Part shown: positions 61,393-64,000 of the stretch, one piece after another
Numbering within the stretch: position 1 is the first letter of the stretch
Layout of the letters: each line of letters starts with the position of its first letter
Assembly: GCF_009928445.1 (NCBI RefSeq)
Contig: NZ_JAABNO010000001.1
Location: 248,001-312,000 of the forward strand
From: Clostridium sp. C8-1-8
Lineage (GTDB): Bacteria > Bacillota > Clostridia > Clostridiales > Clostridiaceae
Length of the DNA: 64,000 nucleotides
Reading direction: 5' to 3'
Program-made: the position numbers and the translations under genes
The notes under the pieces: model-generated
Databases searched by the model: none
What the model was told of the DNA's origin: nothing
Seen by the model: the letters and a program-made list of their open reading frames with translations, nothing else

Positions 61393-64000
61393 ATGTACAA
61401 AAAGCTAGATTCTTCAAAAAGTTTTGTTGAACTTGAAAGAGATGTAACTAAACTCTGGAGAGATAAAGAAATCATCAAAAAGAGCTTTGAATCAAATCAA
61501 GAAGGTGAATATTTCACGTTCTATGATGGCCCTCCAACTGCTAATGGTAAACCACACGTTGGACATATTATAACAAGAGTAATAAAAGATATAATCCCTA
61601 GATATAAGGTAATGAAGGGATATAAAGTTATAAGAAAAGCAGGATGGGATACTCACGGGCTTCCTGTTGAGCTTGAAATAGAGAAGAAGCTTGGTATATC
61701 AGGAAAGCAACAAATAGAAGAGCATGGTGTAGAAGAGTTCGTAAAGCTTTGTAAGGATTCTGTATTCACATATGTAAGCATGTGGGAAGACATGTCCAAC
61801 AAAATTGGTTACTGGGTTGATATGGAGAAGCCTTATGTTACTTATCATAATTCTTACATAGAATCAGTATGGTGGGCATTAAAGCAAATGTGGGATAAGG
61901 ATCTACTATACAAGGGTCATAAGGTAATGCCTTACTGTCCAAGATGTGGAACATCGCTTTCATCACATGAGGTTGCTCAAGGATATAAGGATGTTAAGGA
62001 TAATACAGCTTTTGTAAAGTTCAAGGTAAAAGGTGAGGAGAACAAATATATAATGGCTTGGACTACTACTCCTTGGACATTACCTTCCAACGTAGGTCTT
62101 GCAATCAATAAAGCTTATGATTACGTTGAAGTTAAGCAAAATGGTGAAGTTTATATACTTGCCAAAGAGTTGGTAGGCAAAGTTCTTTCAGAGGACTATG
62201 AAATAGTAAGAGAATTTAAGGGCCAAGAACTTCTAGGCTTAGAATATGAACAATTAATGCCTTTCCATAAACCAGAAGAAAAAGCTTTCTTTGTTATACA
62301 TGGAGACTTTGTAACACTTTCAGATGGTACAGGAATAGTTCATATAGCACCTGCCTATGGTGAAGATGATAATATAGTAGCTAAGAAAAATGGATTGCCA
62401 TTGATAAACTTAGTAGATGCTGAAGGTAAGTTCGTTGATGAAGTTACTCCTTTTGCAGGGATATTCGTTAAGAAGGCAGATGAAAAGATATTAAATTATC
62501 TTAAAGATCAAAACTCCCTTTATAAAGCAGAGAAGCATACTCACTCTTACCCACACTGTTGGAGATGTGATACACCACTTCTTTACTATCCAAAGGCTAG
62601 CTGGTTTGTAAGAATGACATCTTTAAGAGATAAGCTATTAGAAAACAATAATAAGATAAATTGGTACCCAGATAACATAAGAACAGGAAGATTCGGTAAG
62701 TTCCTTGAAAATGTAATCGACTGGGGTATATCTAGAGACAGATATTGGGGTACACCACTTCCAATATGGGAATGTGAATGCGGACATAGAGAGCTTATAG
62801 GAAGTATAGCTGAACTTAAAGAAAAAGGTATAAATGTACCAGAAGATATAGAACTTCACAAACCATATATAGATGGTGTAAAGCTTAAATGTAGTTGTTG
62901 TGGAAAAGAGATGAAGAGAACTGCAGAGGTTATAGACTGCTGGTTTGATTCAGGTTCAATGCCATTTGCTCAACATCACTATCCATTTGAAAATAAGGAA
63001 TTATTTGAAGCCAACTTCCCAGCTCAATTTATATCAGAAGCTGTAGATCAAACAAGAGGATGGTTCTATACTTTACTTGCAATATCAACTGCTATATTTG
63101 ATAATAATCCTTTTGAAAATTGTATAGTTTTAGGTCACGTTCTTGATAAAAAGGGACTTAAGATGTCTAAATCAAAGGGTAACGTAGTTGCACCTGATGA
63201 TGTTTTAGATACAGTAGGAGCTGATGCAACAAGATGGCATTTCTATACATCAAGTGCACCATGGCTTCCAACTAGATTCTCAAAGGATGATGTTGAAGAA
63301 ACTCAAAGAAAGTTCTTAAGCACATTTTGGAATGTATATTCCTTCTACGTTTTGTATGCTGATTTAGATAATTTCGATGCTACTAAGTATAGTGAATTTA
63401 AGTCTGAGAATGTTATGGATAAGTGGATATTATCAAAGCTTAATACACTTATAAAGACAGTAGAAGAAAATTTAGAAGGTTACAGAGTAACTCAAGCGGC
63501 TTTAGCTCTTGAAGACTTTGTAGATGAACTTTCAAACTGGTATGTAAGAAGAAATAGATCTAGGTTCTGGACTACAGAATTAAATGATGACAAGATAGGT
63601 GCATATACTACTTTATATAAAGTGTTAGTTGACTTAAGTAAGATATCAGCACCATTCGTACCATTTATGAGTGAAAACATATATCAAAGTCTTGTTTTAA
63701 GCTTAGATGAGAAAGCTGAAGAAAGTGTTCATCTATGCAAGTGGCCAGTAGCTGATCTTAATGCTGTTGATAAAAAGCTAGAGGAAGAAATGGAACTTGC
63801 ATATGCTATAGTTAAGCTTGGAAGAAGTGCTAGAAATGGTGCAAATATTAAGAACAGACAGCCTCTATCAGAGATGCTAGTTTCAGTTAAGTCATTACCA
63901 GAATACTATGGCGATATAGTTAAAGACGAATTGAATATAAAGCAAATATTATTTGGCGCAGATTTATCTGAGCATGTTAACTTTGAAATCAAGCCAAACC
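61393..64000 (+). CDS. ileS: Isoleucyl-tRNA synthetase, type 2 (3' end cut)
   Basis: 869 codons are visible; the window ends inside the gene. HIGH-type motif HVGH (in [12 protein letters not shown]), the editing domain with [13 protein letters not shown], and KMSKS in [10 protein letters not shown]. The SAM-free, zinc-rich pattern ([35 protein letters not shown]) and the overall layout fit the long IleRS type 2 of clostridia, some of which are mupirocin-insensitive. It charges tRNA-Ile in the cytosol. AAAGGGG lies 8 nt before ATG 61393. Controlled by the T-box. Confidence 0.93.
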   Translation, partial: MYKKLDSSKSFVELERDVTKLWRDKEIIKKSFESNQEGEYFTFYDGPPTANGKPHVGHIITRVIKDIIPRYKVMKGYKVIRKAGWDTHGLPVELEIEKKLGISGKQQIEEHGVEEFVKLCKDSVFTYVSMWEDMSNKIGYWVDMEKPYVTYHNSYIESVWWALKQMWDKDLLYKGHKVMPYCPRCGTSLSSHEVAQGYKDVKDNTAFVKFKVKGEENKYIMAWTTTPWTLPSNVGLAINKAYDYVEVKQNGEVYILAKELVGKVLSEDYEIVREFKGQELLGLEYEQLMPFHKPEEKAFFVIHGDFVTLSDGTGIVHIAPAYGEDDNIVAKKNGLPLINLVDAEGKFVDEVTPFAGIFVKKADEKILNYLKDQNSLYKAEKHTHSYPHCWRCDTPLLYYPKASWFVRMTSLRDKLLENNNKINWYPDNIRTGRFGKFLENVIDWGISRDRYWGTPLPIWECECGHRELIGSIAELKEKGINVPEDIELHKPYIDGVKLKCSCCGKEMKRTAEVIDCWFDSGSMPFAQHHYPFENKELFEANFPAQFISEAVDQTRGWFYTLLAISTAIFDNNPFENCIVLGHVLDKKGLKMSKSKGNVVAPDDVLDTVGADATRWHFYTSSAPWLPTRFSKDDVEETQRKFLSTFWNVYSFYVLYADLDNFDATKYSEFKSENVMDKWILSKLNTLIKTVEENLEGYRVTQAALALEDFVDELSNWYVRRNRSRFWTTELNDDKIGAYTTLYKVLVDLSKISAPFVPFMSENIYQSLVLSLDEKAEESVHLCKWPVADLNAVDKKLEEEMELAYAIVKLGRSARNGANIKNRQPLSEMLVSVKSLPEYYGDIVKDELNIKQILFGADLSEHVNFEIKPN

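Noticed and set aside
1..64000. CRISPR arrays, tRNA or rRNA genes, insertion sequences, prophage
   Set aside because: No regular spaced repeats, cloverleaf pattern, transposase or phage structural gene was seen on either strand.

Overview
The window is AT-rich, densely coded on both strands and rich in strong Shine-Dalgarno sites. It carries a spore-germination module (Csp-type protease plus SleC), type III glutamine synthetase (GlnN), T-box-controlled aminoacyl-tRNA synthetases, PyrR attenuation and many clostridial families of unknown function (DUF1643, DUF2164, DUF2812, DUF3783, DUF4325). This points to a spore-forming, probably anaerobic Firmicute of the Clostridium type. It reads as ordinary chromosome: I see no prophage, transposase, CRISPR array, rRNA or tRNA gene.

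Layout. 1-8.7 kb: tail of an azoreductase, a small unknown protein, a stress-type SDR, a GNAT, a PadR-DUF2812-NatAB operon behind a tandem palindromic operator, and a secreted phosphodiester glycosidase with a beta-propeller-like partner. 8.8-14.7 kb: DUF2164, hisS behind a structured RNA with a terminator, tyrS behind a tyrosine T-box, a 3-methyladenine DNA glycosylase, and a proline-rich clostridial protein. 14.7-20.2 kb: a long non-coding stretch with a repeat element, a candidate small RNA and a PyrR attenuator, then carAB. 20.3-28.3 kb: an HTH/membrane-protein pair, a YCII-like gene under apparent SOS boxes, an HD-GYP protein, and two divergent glutamine synthetases about 0.9 kb apart. 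28.4-31.8 kb: murI, a STAS-like protein, cyclophilin, DUF3783 and an XRE/S24-like regulator.

31.9-37.5 kb is the most striking part: one reading frame encodes two complete subtilisin-type Csp germination proteases joined by a long Q/G/T/N-rich linker, followed by sleC, the cortex-lytic enzyme that Csp proteases activate. Its best supported start codon is AUA. Next come an H-NOX chemoreceptor whose residues match the oxygen-binding H-NOX pocket, a VanRS-like two-component system, radical SAM enzymes, an alpha/beta hydrolase, a YkvI transporter-like protein and a lipoprotein (to 49.5 kb). 49.5-60 kb: an MsmX-type ATPase-CdaR-ComB operon, an RlmI-type methyltransferase, an NfeD-FloA membrane-microdomain operon flanked by a SpoOB-type kinase and a LytTR regulator, DUF1643 and a CHAP protein. 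60-64 kb: a BFD-like iron-sulfur protein, a tiny hydrophobic ORF, and ileS (type 2, cut by the window end) behind an isoleucine T-box.

A short dyad-symmetric repeat family, not recognised as a named element, occurs in at least three intergenic regions (14.8, 42.8 and 48.1 kb), with fragments at 20.1 and perhaps 21.6 kb. The 48-kb copy is split by a 287-bp insertion. All start-site choices rest on ribosome-binding-site spacing read from the sequence; no database search was run.
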